From Spirochaetota bacterium (GTDB lineage: Bacteria; Spirochaetota; Brachyspiria; Brachyspirales; JACRPF01), in assembly GCA_038043445.1 (NCBI GenBank), contig JBBTBY010000058.1:1-58812 (forward strand): a stretch of 58,812 nt of DNA, read 5' to 3'. The translations under genes and the position numbers were made by a program. The notes beneath the pieces are model-generated. The model searched no databases and was not told the DNA's origin. It was given only the letters and a program-made list of their open reading frames with translations. How positions within the stretch are numbered: the first letter of the stretch is position 1; the number at the start of each line of letters is the position of its first letter. Positions 49,631 to 58,731 of this stretch are shown here, piece after piece.

Positions 49631-50318
49631 ATTACCGGAACTGCAGATAATCATCAATCAGCTCAAAGAGGAACTGCAATACGCGTATATCGATTCCGTC
49701 GTCGCGCGCGATGCGTCGATCAGCGAGGATATCGGTCTTATCAGCGGCCAGAAGGTGATCGAGATAGTCCGTCATGACAAGGCGATATACTTCCAGCTTT
49801 CACGCGATGCGTTCATGCTGTCACTCGGTGAGAACGCGCAGCTCATGATGAGCACGGATAATGCGCGCATTGCGCATACGCGTGTCTTGTTCAGGACAAC
49901 GCGGGGCGATCTGTACCTCGTCGATAAGAGCCGCATGAGCACGGTCACCGTGGTGAGCAAGGATGAGACCTATGTCCCCTTCGCCGGCGTCGATCCCCTG
50001 ACGAAGCAGTTCAACTTCAAGATGCTTTACCGCAATCTGAAAGCGTCAAAGGCGAACATCGGCGATTTCCTGCGCAAGGAAAAGGTCGTCGCGGGTCTCG
50101 GGATACGCTACACCGGGAAGATACTTCGCGCATCACGGCTGCCCGCGCGTCACCCGGCCAACCGCATCCCGCGCTCGGCTGCGGAGAAGCTCTTTTGGAA
50201 CATCAAGAACATACTGCGTGATGCGATAATCAAAAAAAGCCCGAAGGCCCTCGACATGCTCGATGAATTGGACGGGCTCTACGACATGGGTATTCCGGCG
50301 GAAAAAGCGCCTCACTGA
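49623..50318 (+). CDS. Fpg/Nei-type DNA glycosylase lacking the zinc finger
   Basis: A 231-residue relative of formamidopyrimidine-DNA glycosylase. MPELPEL supplies the catalytic Pro2 and Glu3, Lys53 in VRHDKAIYFQL matches the conserved lysine, and a helix-two-turn-helix follows at about 160-200 (VVAGLGIRYTGKILRASRLP). The C-terminal zinc finger of canonical Fpg (about 270 residues, four Cys) is missing; the chain ends with a short charged helix. The start overlaps the PerR-like gene, implying co-induction on oxidative stress. Confidence 0.85.
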   Translation: MPELPELQIIINQLKEELQYAYIDSVVARDASISEDIGLISGQKVIEIVRHDKAIYFQLSRDAFMLSLGENAQLMMSTDNARIAHTRVLFRTTRGDLYLVDKSRMSTVTVVSKDETYVPFAGVDPLTKQFNFKMLYRNLKASKANIGDFLRKEKVVAGLGIRYTGKILRASRLPARHPANRIPRSAAEKLFWNIKNILRDAIIKKSPKALDMLDELDGLYDMGIPAEKAPH

Positions 50319-50336
50319 TACGCCGGGTACGCGGGA

Positions 50337-52967
50337 TCAGCGGTCCAGTACGTCCGGCGCGGGAAGCTCGCGCGGCGCTGCCGGCGGGCTTCCCAGCTCT
50401 GCACGGCGGCCGCTCTCCGCGGTACGGAACGCGGATACCAGGTCCACGAATCGCGTGAAATTCCCGGCGATCTCATCGATGGCCTTTGAAAGTTCGGCGG
50501 TGCCCTGTTTGTTCTTCATGGCAATGGCGCGAAGCTGTTCCATCGATTCGGTTATCTCACGCGCCCCCGATGAATTCTCGGATATGGATGTTGCCACCTC
50601 GGTCGTAATGCGGTCGAGGAGCGTGACCTGCGATTCGACGACGTTGCCGCTCTGCATCTGTTCGTCGACGGAGGCCTTCACCTCGTCGGTTATCTGATTG
50701 AGGTTCTTCACCGTTTCGAGTATGTCGCGTCCGCCCGTCTCAAGTTCATTGTTCGCTGCGGTTATCTCGGCGATGATGTTCGCGGTGCTCCCCGATGCAT
50801 CGAGTATGGTGGTGAGCGATGTGCCGCTCTCGACGGCGAGACCGACTATCTTCTCTATGCGCGTCGATATGTCCTTGACGATGACCGTTATCGACTGCGA
50901 ATTCGCCGCGGTGTTCTCCGCGAGTTTCCGTATCTCGTCGGCGACCACCGCAAAACCCTTGCCGTGTTCGCCCGCGTGCGCCGCTTCAATGGCGGCGTTC
51001 ATGGCAAGGAGATTCGTCTGTTCGGCAATGGACTGAATGACCGTTATGATCTCATTGATCTGGCTCGATGATTCCTCGACCTCGCGTATCGCATCCACAA
51101 GATCGTCGACGCGGTCGCCGCCCGTTTTCGCTTCCGAAAGGAGGCGCTTGGCGAACGTGTCCGCATTGCCCACGTTCTTGGCGACCGACAGTATGTTCGA
51201 TGTCATCTGCTCGATGGCCGATGACGTCTCGGAAATGGCGACGGACTGCTTCTGCATGTTCTCGCTTATCTTGAGTATCGACTTCAGAAGTTCGTCAATG
51301 GCGATGTTCACGCTCGCGAAGGCGTTCTTCTGCTGTTCGGTCGTTGTCCCCACCTGGCCGATGGAGCGCATGATCTCCTCGACGCTCGATACCGAACGCT
51401 CGATGCTCTCTATCTCGGTGGCCGATATCTTCGCCGTTTCGAGCACGGTGGCATGCATGCGCGAGAGATCGGTATTGAGGTTCGCGGTGCCGCCCTTGAT
51501 ATTGTTCACGATATAGTTCATCGTATCGATGAAGTGATTGAAATGGAACAGGAGCTCGCCTATCTCATCGTTCGTTTTCACGGTTATACGGCGCGTAAGG
51601 TCGCCCTTGCCCTGTGCAAGGTCCTTCGATATATCGCGTGCGCGCTCGAGCGGGCCGAGGAATACGTTGAGCGTGATGACGACGGCGGCGGCAACGGCGA
51701 ATATCGATATCCAGAGCGTTATCGCCGCGAAAAGCGCAACGTCATCGATCTCTTTCGTAGCATAGAGGTCGGTCGCGGGGATGGCGAGCGCAATGGAAGT
51801 TTTCGCCGCGAAGGGCAGTATGAACACGGCATGGCGTTTCCCCTCGATGAGCATGGGCGTCCATTGTGCGTTCGTGGATGTGGCGTGGACATCGCGTACG
51901 AACGTCGGGGATGATGCATCGAGAGAGAGGAGCGTTTTCCCTGCATCGTCGACGATGTATGCGCGGTTCTTCGGGAACGACGCAACAAGCAGCGGGCGCA
52001 CATCGCGGACACGTGAAAGGACGGCGCATGTCCCCGATGCAGACGATGCTATCGCGGCGAAATACTCGTTCGTGGAGATATGCATGCGCGACATCGCGGC
52101 GGTAAGATCGGACGGAATGGCGAATTCCCCGTTGGTCGCGGTGCGATGAGAAAAACCGTCCGCTCCCCGTTCCCATACATGAAGCGTGCCGTCAAGTCCG
52201 GCGATGAGCGTGAACGATACGGGTACGTGCGTGCCCCGCAGCAGGATGCTGAGTACCGGGGCGTCATTATCGATCTTTCTTTTTTTCCCGCGCACCGGCA
52301 CGGTATAGATGTCGGCGATGTCCTGTGCGATGACGCGCTGTTCGGCGAGAGCGGACTCTACGGAAGCGGCGCTTTTGCTGAGCGAGGCGAAGAGCTCCCC
52401 GGATTTCTGTGCGCTGACGATGCGTATCTCGGCGCTGTAGTGGATGACGTTCACTATCGTGAGCGAAAGGAGGAACACGAAAAGTATGACCGATATGAAT
52501 TTATCACGCAGCGGTATGCGCAGATCGGTGGCGAGGTCCTCGGCGGGCATATCCCGCACCTGATGGCTGAACCATATCGCGGCGATGGCGTATACCAGCG
52601 CGGTTATGGCGAGCATCCAGAAGGCGCGCATCAATATTACCTGGAAAGAAATACTCCCATCAAGGATAAGGGCGACCTGGCTCCCGATGCCGACCAGAAG
52701 GACACCGACAAGATAGACACGGGTATAGATCTTTCCGAGCGGTATGTGAGCGCCATGCCGCCATTTTCCGATGAAGAACAGTATCACGGCGAATACGGCG
52801 AGAAGGCATACCGCGTAGTAAACGAAGAGCAATGGATGGGAGCTTAATTTCCCGAACAGCAGCGGCGTGAAAATGAAATGTATGCTGAATGCGATAGCCG
52901 GCGCAAGAAGTATGCCCCGCCGCAGTTGTGATGCGGTCTTTCGGCGTATACCATTGATCTCATTCAT
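50337..52967 (-). CDS. Large methyl-accepting chemotaxis protein
   Basis: An 876-residue receptor from the ATG at 52967 (GAGGAG about 10 bases upstream). Residues 20-175 have about five membrane helices, then an extracytoplasmic sensor of some 240 residues with dCache-like alternation (up to about 415), another helix (about 420-445), HAMP ([20 protein letters not shown]) and a signalling rod. The tip reads [20 protein letters not shown]. No C-terminal pentapeptide is seen. It is convergent with the glycosylase gene, 18 bases apart, and its start region overlaps no gene. Confidence 0.9.
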   Translation of the reverse strand: MNEINGIRRKTASQLRRGILLAPAIAFSIHFIFTPLLFGKLSSHPLLFVYYAVCLLAVFAVILFFIGKWRHGAHIPLGKIYTRVYLVGVLLVGIGSQVALILDGSISFQVILMRAFWMLAITALVYAIAAIWFSHQVRDMPAEDLATDLRIPLRDKFISVILFVFLLSLTIVNVIHYSAEIRIVSAQKSGELFASLSKSAASVESALAEQRVIAQDIADIYTVPVRGKKRKIDNDAPVLSILLRGTHVPVSFTLIAGLDGTLHVWERGADGFSHRTATNGEFAIPSDLTAAMSRMHISTNEYFAAIASSASGTCAVLSRVRDVRPLLVASFPKNRAYIVDDAGKTLLSLDASSPTFVRDVHATSTNAQWTPMLIEGKRHAVFILPFAAKTSIALAIPATDLYATKEIDDVALFAAITLWISIFAVAAAVVITLNVFLGPLERARDISKDLAQGKGDLTRRITVKTNDEIGELLFHFNHFIDTMNYIVNNIKGGTANLNTDLSRMHATVLETAKISATEIESIERSVSSVEEIMRSIGQVGTTTEQQKNAFASVNIAIDELLKSILKISENMQKQSVAISETSSAIEQMTSNILSVAKNVGNADTFAKRLLSEAKTGGDRVDDLVDAIREVEESSSQINEIITVIQSIAEQTNLLAMNAAIEAAHAGEHGKGFAVVADEIRKLAENTAANSQSITVIVKDISTRIEKIVGLAVESGTSLTTILDASGSTANIIAEITAANNELETGGRDILETVKNLNQITDEVKASVDEQMQSGNVVESQVTLLDRITTEVATSISENSSGAREITESMEQLRAIAMKNKQGTAELSKAIDEIAGNFTRFVDLVSAFRTAESGRRAELGSPPAAPRELPAPDVLDR

Positions 52968-52984
52968 GCCCGCACTGCTCCTCG

Positions 52985-53893
52985 CTACCGAACATTCAAT
53001 GCAAACCACGATCCGCCGGCAGGATCACTGAGGAAATGGTCATGGATCGAACGCCCCCGTCCATCCGTACCCGCCGGGGCTGCATCGTTGGGGGCATGCA
53101 TGATGCCGGGGTTCGATGGGCGCATCTCAATGCGTGCATCCGGCCCCCACAGCAACAGCGGCATACGGACCATTCCTCGTGACCTATCGTAATTCAATTT
53201 CGGATTTTGTGCAATCTGATCCAGTATGAGACTGCGTATGCAATGGCCGTAGCGATAGCAATAGGGCTCAGGATAGCGGGTGTAACGCTCATCGGCAGAT
53301 GAGGTAAGATAGGCCACGCGCAGGTTCGGGAATTGCCGACGCATCGTTTCGAGCACGATCATGACACGCGCTTTGAGGATATCCTGATACCGATCATATT
53401 CCATGGCGGATCCGCTCAGGTGCACCCACGCTATCTGCACCTGGGATGCGGCGGCGCCGAACCAGGCAAGACGCGTACCAACGCCGTTCCAGAGCGATGT
53501 CTCCCCGGAAGAGGATGCCCACTCCTTCAGACCGGCTTTCGGCTGTGAACAGTCTACGATGAGGAGCGCGGGCGACATTTTCTTACCCGAGAGATAATTG
53601 ATGAATATCCTGAAATCGGGCGAAGGGTCGGGAAATCCAATGCAGGCGATAACGATGCGCCCGTTCTCCATCGGAGCGCCGGCGGCATCGCGGCTCACGA
53701 TGGAAAGCGCCTCAGCTTGTGCGGCACGGCTGTGGGTGTCGGGTATCTGGGAACGCCCGCTGCCGTAGCGGCCGGCATGCGTCGTTACTGAGCCAAGGGT
53801 ATCGTTCGTTCCGGTGAGCGCATCAGGCGCGGACACGAGCGGTGTTGTACCGAGGATGAATGACAGCAATACTGTCAGTGCTGGGCGGTGCAT
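52985..53893 (-). CDS. Secreted protein of unknown function
   Basis: A 302-residue protein with a signal peptide ([16 protein letters not shown]). It is rich in Trp, Tyr and Pro; the region [20 protein letters not shown] and the later [13 protein letters not shown] look like a Rossmann-type or SGNH-like hydrolase core, but no catalytic triad is convincing. I do not recognise a family. Just upstream on the minus strand lies GCCGATAA (53929-53936), the sigma-28 -10 element, without a convincing -35. Confidence 0.6.
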   Translation of the reverse strand: MHRPALTVLLSFILGTTPLVSAPDALTGTNDTLGSVTTHAGRYGSGRSQIPDTHSRAAQAEALSIVSRDAAGAPMENGRIVIACIGFPDPSPDFRIFINYLSGKKMSPALLIVDCSQPKAGLKEWASSSGETSLWNGVGTRLAWFGAAASQVQIAWVHLSGSAMEYDRYQDILKARVMIVLETMRRQFPNLRVAYLTSSADERYTRYPEPYCYRYGHCIRSLILDQIAQNPKLNYDRSRGMVRMPLLLWGPDARIEMRPSNPGIMHAPNDAAPAGTDGRGRSIHDHFLSDPAGGSWFALNVR

Positions 53894-54052
53894 GCATTCT
53901 CCATACTGTAGAGATCATACTATAGGGATTATCGGCTTTTTACGTGTCAGTATGAAGGGATATCGGTTCAACATTACGCATGCGTTTCCCGATAATATAT
54001 CGTATAAAATATCATGCGGGAACGTTTCGGCTGGGTTGTCCGCCCGAAACGG

Positions 54053-54081
54053 TTGCGCACGCGGCTTTTCTGTGATACACT
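54053..54081 (+). promoter_or_regulatory. Predicted promoter of the 54133 gene
   Basis: TTGCGC, 17-base spacer, TACACT, 51 bases before the ATG. An inverted repeat (CGTTTCGG / CCGAAACG) lies just before the -35. Confidence 0.4.
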
Positions 54082-54132
54082 GTGAACGGTGTTCGCAGAT
54101 GCCGGTATGCTTCGGTACGCAAGGAGAAAGCG

Positions 54133-54921
54133 ATGAAAAAAGCAATGTTCCTGTTCCTGTTCGCCTGCGGAATGCTCGTTCCGTATGAGCCTGTGTATAA
54201 CGGTTTCATGAACGTCTATTGGGGCCTTTCGCCGCAGGAGGTCAATGACCGGCTTGCAGCGACGAATTTCATCAAGACAAAAGGGGAAGTGGAACGTGTT
54301 GAGATATATCAGAGCACGTACCCGGACCCCGATCTGGTATGGTTCCACCCGCACCTGTACCGGTGGATGCATTTGGGTTTTACGGCACGGATGGACAAAC
54401 TGATAAAAAGCGATTTTACCATGCGCCATCTGACGCAGATAGAGAGTGCGGATTTTTCACGCATTACCTTCGCCAAGGATGCGCTGACAACACCCAATTC
54501 GTGGGTGTATCGGTTCTATTTCTACAAAGACCGGCTCTTTGCAGTGACACTGCGGTTCGAGAGCGAAAAAATGGTGAACATGTTCTATGAACGCAATCCG
54601 GATAAAAAAAGCATTCACCCGGGATATCCGATGCCGTATTTCGTGTTCAAAGAGAACCGCGAACAGATGTTCAAGAAATACGGCGGCTTCACCACGACGT
54701 TCATTAAGAGCTTTGATCAGTTCTGCGCGCAGTATTACGGCTATTATTATCGCGATCAGGTCAATACGATGATGACCTCGTATTACCAGAAGTACTACGA
54801 TAACTACGTGAATTATACGGTAAGTTATATTGACAATCATACATTGGGCTCGTTGTTCGGGAAGCTGCAGGACCGGTATTACGAAGGCACCGCGGAAAAA
54901 TCCGATATACTCACTTTCTGA
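54133..54921 (+). CDS. Secreted protein of unknown function, tyrosine-rich
   Basis: A 262-residue protein starting MKKAMFLFLFACGMLVP, a signal peptide with a possible lipidated cysteine. Aromatic residues are very frequent, especially in the C-terminal third (QYYGYYYRDQVNTMMTSYYQ). The middle has pairs such as WVYRFYFYKDRLFAVTLRF that suggest a beta-sheet sandwich. No family recognised. AAGGAG lies 6 bases before the ATG. The DUF1015 gene follows after 43 bases. Confidence 0.6.
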   Translation: MKKAMFLFLFACGMLVPYEPVYNGFMNVYWGLSPQEVNDRLAATNFIKTKGEVERVEIYQSTYPDPDLVWFHPHLYRWMHLGFTARMDKLIKSDFTMRHLTQIESADFSRITFAKDALTTPNSWVYRFYFYKDRLFAVTLRFESEKMVNMFYERNPDKKSIHPGYPMPYFVFKENREQMFKKYGGFTTTFIKSFDQFCAQYYGYYYRDQVNTMMTSYYQKYYDNYVNYTVSYIDNHTLGSLFGKLQDRYYEGTAEKSDILTF

Positions 54922-54964
54922 TACGTTCCTTACTCGCGGGATAATCATCTCAGGACGGGCAGTT

Positions 54965-56239
54965 ATGGCGGAGATACATCCATTCACCGGGGTTCGCTAC
55001 GATGAGAAGCGTTTTCCCCTCGATCAGGTAACGGCGCCGCCGTACGATGTCATATCCCCTTCGGAGCGCGATGCGTTCGAGGTGAAGCATCCCAATAATG
55101 TCGTACGGCTCATCCTCGGGAAAGAGGCGCCCGGAGACACGGAGCGTGAGAACAAGTACACGCGCGCCCGGGGATCTCTTGATGCATGGATGCGCGAGAA
55201 GGTGCTCGTGCGTGATGCGGTGCCGAGCTACTATATCCTTTCGCAGGAATACACATCGAAGGACGGCAGGCGCCGCCGCACGCTCGGCATCATCGCCGAG
55301 CTCACGCTCTCGCCGTTCGGCCACGGTGTCGTGCTCCCGCATGAGAAGACGCTCTCAAAACCGAAAGAGGACCGATTGAAACTGTTCACCGCGACGGGCG
55401 CCAACCTCTCGCAGGTGTTCATGCTGTACCGCGATGATGGCGCGGTGCGCATCTATCTTGAGGCGGCCGTGTCGCGTCCGCCGCTCGCATCGTTCACCGA
55501 TACCGCGGGTGTCGTCAATCAGCTCTGGGCCGTTCCCGCAGAAAGCGCGGATGCGGTATCGAGCGCTTTCCGCGACAAGAAGCTTTATATCGCCGACGGG
55601 CATCACCGGTATGAGACCGCCGTACAGTACCGCGATGCTCAACGCGCACTTCACGGACCGAACGGTGCGTATGACCGCGTGATGATCTATATGACCGAAG
55701 CGGACGATACCGCGCTTTCCATCTACCCCACGCATCGCATGGTATCCGGCATACCCGCGCATGCCGTCTCCGCGCTCCCGAAGGCCGTCGGCCCGCTCTT
55801 TACGGTCACGCCGCTTGCGCGCGATGCATCGCACACGAGCGCGCTCGGTCAGGAACGACATTCGTTCGTCTATGTCACGCGTGAGGGCGCGTTCCGGCTT
55901 ACGCTGAAACCGAACGTGGACCTCGGATCGGAAATATCGGGCGCATCGCCGGAAGTGCGTTCGCTCGATGTCACCGTGCTCCATCGGCTCATACTCGAGC
56001 CCGTGTTCGGCATCAATGCGGAACGCCTCTCGGAGCAGACGAACATCACCTATACACGCGATGACGATGAAGCGCTTTCTGCCGTCGCATCGGGCAGCGT
56101 GCAGGCGGCGTTCATGCTGCCTGCCACCCCGCTTGCGAGCGTCCTTGCCGTCGCCGACGAGGGCTCGTTCATGCCGCAGAAATCGACGTACTTTTTCCCA
56201 AAACTCCCGAGCGGCCTCGTGTTCCGCCTCATGCGATAG
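54965..56239 (+). CDS. DUF1015 family protein
   Basis: A 424-residue cytoplasmic protein. IHPFTGVRYDEKRFPLDQVT, APPYDVISPSER and YIADGHHRYETAVQYRD are DUF1015 landmarks; the conserved GHHR pair suggests a catalytic role. The family is uncharacterised but often sits beside serine or threonine-pathway genes (serA, thrH). Here thrH follows after 6 bases. The gene ends shortly before a GTG start with a weak ribosome-binding site, so translational coupling is likely. Confidence 0.88.
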   Translation: MAEIHPFTGVRYDEKRFPLDQVTAPPYDVISPSERDAFEVKHPNNVVRLILGKEAPGDTERENKYTRARGSLDAWMREKVLVRDAVPSYYILSQEYTSKDGRRRRTLGIIAELTLSPFGHGVVLPHEKTLSKPKEDRLKLFTATGANLSQVFMLYRDDGAVRIYLEAAVSRPPLASFTDTAGVVNQLWAVPAESADAVSSAFRDKKLYIADGHHRYETAVQYRDAQRALHGPNGAYDRVMIYMTEADDTALSIYPTHRMVSGIPAHAVSALPKAVGPLFTVTPLARDASHTSALGQERHSFVYVTREGAFRLTLKPNVDLGSEISGASPEVRSLDVTVLHRLILEPVFGINAERLSEQTNITYTRDDDEALSAVASGSVQAAFMLPATPLASVLAVADEGSFMPQKSTYFFPKLPSGLVFRLMR

Positions 56240-56245
56240 GCGGAC

Positions 56246-56863
56246 GTGGGAACACTGTCCGTGATATGCCTCGACCTCGAGGGCGTTCTCGTGCCGGAGA
56301 TATGGATAAACGTTGCCGCGGCTACCGGCATTGAAAAACTGAAACTTACCACGCGAGATATCTCCGATTATGACGTGCTCATGAAAGGACGCATCGGGAT
56401 ACTCAAAGAGAACAAACTCACCCTTGCCGATATCCAGAACGTCATCGCCCGCATGGGACCGCTTAAGGGGGCGCTCGCGTTCCTCGACCGCCTGCGCGGG
56501 CTTTCCCAGGTCATAATACTTTCCGACACCTTCGTTGAATTCGCAACGCCGCTCATGAAGATGCTCGGCTGGCCGACGATATTCTGCAATCACCTCATCA
56601 CCGAGAACGGCATGATAACCGGGTATGCGCTCAGGCAGAACGACGGAAAAAAGCATGCGGTAGAGGCGCTCAGGGGCATCGGCTTTCGCGTCGTCGCCTC
56701 CGGCGATTCGTACAACGATGTGAGCATGCTCGCCGCCGCGCACGCCGGGGTATTTTTCCGTCCGCCTGCGACGATAGCAGCGGAATATCCGCAATTCCCG
56801 ATAACAGAGAACTATGATGAGCTATATGCGGCGATAGAGAAGGGGCTGGAAATTCACCCCTGA
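56246..56863 (+). CDS. thrH: Phosphoserine phosphatase/homoserine phosphotransferase ThrH
   Basis: A 205-residue HAD-superfamily enzyme. Nucleophile Asp10 and Glu12 lie in CLDLEGVLVPE, the second motif in IILSDTF, and ASGDSYNDVSM carries the metal-binding aspartates; ThrH-type helical cap (TTRDISDYDVLMK). It hydrolyses phosphoserine and can move the phosphate to homoserine. The start is a GTG. The last three codons and stop (CACCCCTGA) belong to a C-rich repeat fragment (ACCCCTGACCCC). Confidence 0.93.
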   Translation: MGTLSVICLDLEGVLVPEIWINVAAATGIEKLKLTTRDISDYDVLMKGRIGILKENKLTLADIQNVIARMGPLKGALAFLDRLRGLSQVIILSDTFVEFATPLMKMLGWPTIFCNHLITENGMITGYALRQNDGKKHAVEALRGIGFRVVASGDSYNDVSMLAAAHAGVFFRPPATIAAEYPQFPITENYDELYAAIEKGLEIHP

Positions 56864-56887
56864 CCCCTTTTTCCAATGCTGTTACGT

Positions 56888-57068
56888 TAGAGGGGAAAAC
56901 CACAGAGGGCGCAGAGGGCACGGAGAAAGAGAGAGGAAAAGAATATTTTTGGCGCGGATGAGAGGGGACGATGCGGAAAGGGAATTGACGGAGGGATGGG
57001 AAAGAAGGGAAATCACGCGAAGAAGAGAAGATGTGCCATGCGGAGGCGCGGGGAACGCGAAGAATAAC
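56888..57068. repeat. Degenerate interspersed repeat sequence, left block
   Basis: Purine-rich low-complexity DNA with phrases such as ACCACAGAGGGCGCAGAGG and GCGGGGAACGC, familiar from non-coding interspersed repeats in many bacterial genomes. The segment at 57022-57067 (GAAGAGAAGATGT to AGAATAA) has a related copy at 57951-57999 on the far side of the toxin-antitoxin genes. No gene seen. Confidence 0.5.
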
Positions 57069-57086
57069 GGGAATGTATGACCGTTA

Positions 57087-57440
57087 TTAGGAATATATGG
57101 TGCAGCGGTCATCGGAAAGAAGAAAGCACTTGTCATGCAGCGGCATTTCCATGCAATTGTCGAGGAACCACTGCAGCCGGGATACGATCCGTTGCGCGTC
57201 AGGCTGTTTAAGTGCGATGACGATAATGCCGGCATGCGGTTTATGTTCAAAATTGATCGTGTGAAAAAAATCCTTATCCGTGGTCAGGAAAACGCACTCG
57301 CGGTCCTTTGAGAGCCCGAATACGGTCTTATCATCGCATCCCTCATGACCGGTGCCGCGGATGTCAACGGTTTCATGTCCACGAGAAGCAAGAAGGGCAG
57401 CTGCATCCTTCGGTATATTCTCATCGAGAAAAAAGGTCAC
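57087..57440 (-). CDS. DUF5615 PIN-like protein, putative toxin
   Basis: A 117-residue protein starting FFLDENIPKDAAALLASRGH, with DKTVFGLSKDRECVFLTTDKDF in the middle: the acidic residues (Asp6, Glu7 and the later DKDF) follow the PIN-like (DUF5615/Mut7-C) pattern of metal-dependent nucleases. It overlaps the DUF433 gene by 4 bases, the usual toxin-after-antitoxin coupling. Target RNA unknown. Confidence 0.85.
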   Translation of the reverse strand: MTFFLDENIPKDAAALLASRGHETVDIRGTGHEGCDDKTVFGLSKDRECVFLTTDKDFFHTINFEHKPHAGIIVIALKQPDAQRIVSRLQWFLDNCMEMPLHDKCFLLSDDRCTIYS

Positions 57441-57664
57441 GCCGGTTTTCCGATGGTCACCGTTTCGAATTGCGCAAGTTCGCTGCCGAACCGGAGACAG
57501 GCGCGAATATCATCTTCCGTAATGTTCGGGTAATTTCTTATGATATCCGCCGTGCCTTTGCCGGCTGCCAGTTCCGCCAGTATATTGCTTACTAATACGC
57601 GCGTGTTACTGATGACCGGCTTTCCATGACATATTGCAGGATCTACTGTTATCCGTGCGTCCAT
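57437..57664 (-). CDS. DUF433 family protein, putative antitoxin
   Basis: A 75-residue protein. ITVDPAICHGKPVISNTRVL and NYPNITEDDIRACLRFG are typical of DUF433, a helix-turn-helix family paired with DUF5615 proteins. It is upstream in the pair and probably represses the shared promoter at 57717-57744. Confidence 0.88.
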   Translation of the reverse strand: MDARITVDPAICHGKPVISNTRVLVSNILAELAAGKGTADIIRNYPNITEDDIRACLRFGSELAQFETVTIGKPA

Positions 57665-57716
57665 GGTTTACTCCCGCAACAGCATGCGATCAAGTCCGGT
57701 TCACTGTCGCACACGT

Positions 57717-57744
57717 ATTGTACCATATCAACACATAATGTAAA
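57717..57744 (-). promoter_or_regulatory. Predicted promoter of the DUF433/DUF5615 pair
   Basis: On the minus strand: TTTACA, 16-base spacer, TACAAT, 52 bases before the ATG. Confidence 0.5.
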
Positions 57745-57769
57745 TCGCGAAGGCACTACACAAGGTGTT

Positions 57770-58120
57770 TTAACGCGGAGGGAAGGGGGGCACAGATGGA
57801 GGTCGGGAAAAGTAAGGAGAGGATCGTGACGCTGGGGACGCTGAAAACACCGATGAAGAGGGGGGAATAAGGGGAATAGGCACGCGAAGGCACTTCGACG
57901 GTTCGGCAGGCTCACCGACCACAAGCTCAGTACAAGCGCGAAGACGCGAGGAAGAGAAGATGTATCACGCAGAGATGCGGGGAACGCAGAAAAGAATAAT
58001 TGGGGAGAATTGAACCACGAAAAACCCTTCGACTACGCTCAGGGCGAGCACGAAAGACACGAAAAAGAGAGGTCACAGATGACACGGATGACACAGATGG
58101 AGGACGGGGGAACGACATCT
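57770..58120. repeat. Degenerate interspersed repeat sequence, right block
   Basis: The gap 57665-58166 holds no convincing gene. From 57770 it is made of phrases typical of interspersed non-coding repeats: CACTTCGACGGTTCGGCAGG (57891), CCCTTCGACTACGCTCAGGG (58025-58044), AACCACGAAAAA and repeated ACAGATGACACGGATGACAC. The 57951-57999 segment resembles 57022-57067. Confidence 0.5.
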
Positions 58121-58166
58121 TTTATCGTTCGCTCTGCGTATCATCGGATCAACGGCGGAGGGCTCT

Positions 58167-58397
58167 ATGCGTTCGATAACCCTCTTAATCATATTCGTAC
58201 TCTGCCCAGGTGTATACGGTCTCGCCCATCGCGGGCGGGTATACACTACCGATGGAACGACTTATATCCTCGACGACGGAAGCGGCTTCGTTTCCCGGCG
58301 GGGTATGATAATTACCGTCAATACAGCGCTCTTCATAGATACTACCGACATACAGAGCAGCACGCTAGAGGCAACACGATATCATTTTCCTGTTTGA
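58167..58397 (+). CDS. Possible small secreted protein
   Basis: A 76-residue frame with a good signal peptide (MRSITLLIIFVLCPGVYG) and GGAGGG 6 bases before the ATG. The remainder is polar and beta-like (HRGRVYTTDGTTYILDDGSG). No relative is recognised and it lies in repeat-rich DNA, so it could be a remnant. Confidence 0.4.
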   Translation: MRSITLLIIFVLCPGVYGLAHRGRVYTTDGTTYILDDGSGFVSRRGMIITVNTALFIDTTDIQSSTLEATRYHFPV

Positions 58398-58422
58398 CTA
58401 TCTAATTTGGTACAAATATACT
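58394..58422 (+). promoter_or_regulatory. Predicted promoter of the HicB-like gene, abutting its start
   Basis: TTGACT, 17-base spacer, TATACT, then 6 bases to the ATG at 58429. No Shine-Dalgarno sequence: compatible with a leaderless transcript. Confidence 0.65.
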
Positions 58423-58428
58423 ATGTGA

Positions 58429-58644
58429 ATGGGCAAGTATAAATACGAAGTGATCTTATTTTGGAGCACTGACGACAATGCATTCATTGCCGAAGTCCCG
58501 GAACTTTCCGGATGCGCAGCGGACGGTAAAACATACGAAGAAGCCCTGAAGAACGTCGAGGTCATATTCGATGAATGGATAGAAACAGCGAAGAGTCTCG
58601 ATCGCCCTATACCTGAGCCCAAGGGACGTCTTGCATACGCATGA
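58429..58644 (+). CDS. HicB-family (UPF0150) antitoxin-like protein
   Basis: A 71-residue protein with the HicB fold: YKYEVILFWSTDDNAFIAEV, PELSGCAADGKTYEEALKN and a C-terminal PIPEPKG. HicB normally neutralises the HicA mRNA interferase, but no HicA gene is upstream in the 190 bases checked, and none starts in the remaining 168 bases downstream. It lacks a DNA-binding extension. Either a solitary HicB or half of a broken module. Confidence 0.85.
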   Translation: MGKYKYEVILFWSTDDNAFIAEVPELSGCAADGKTYEEALKNVEVIFDEWIETAKSLDRPIPEPKGRLAYA

Positions 58645-58731
58645 AGTTTTCAGCCTGAGCGTATTATTGATCAATACAGATGAAGAGCGGCGCAGTAGGG
58701 GTGAGGTGGCTGTTCTGGTCCATCGATCATT

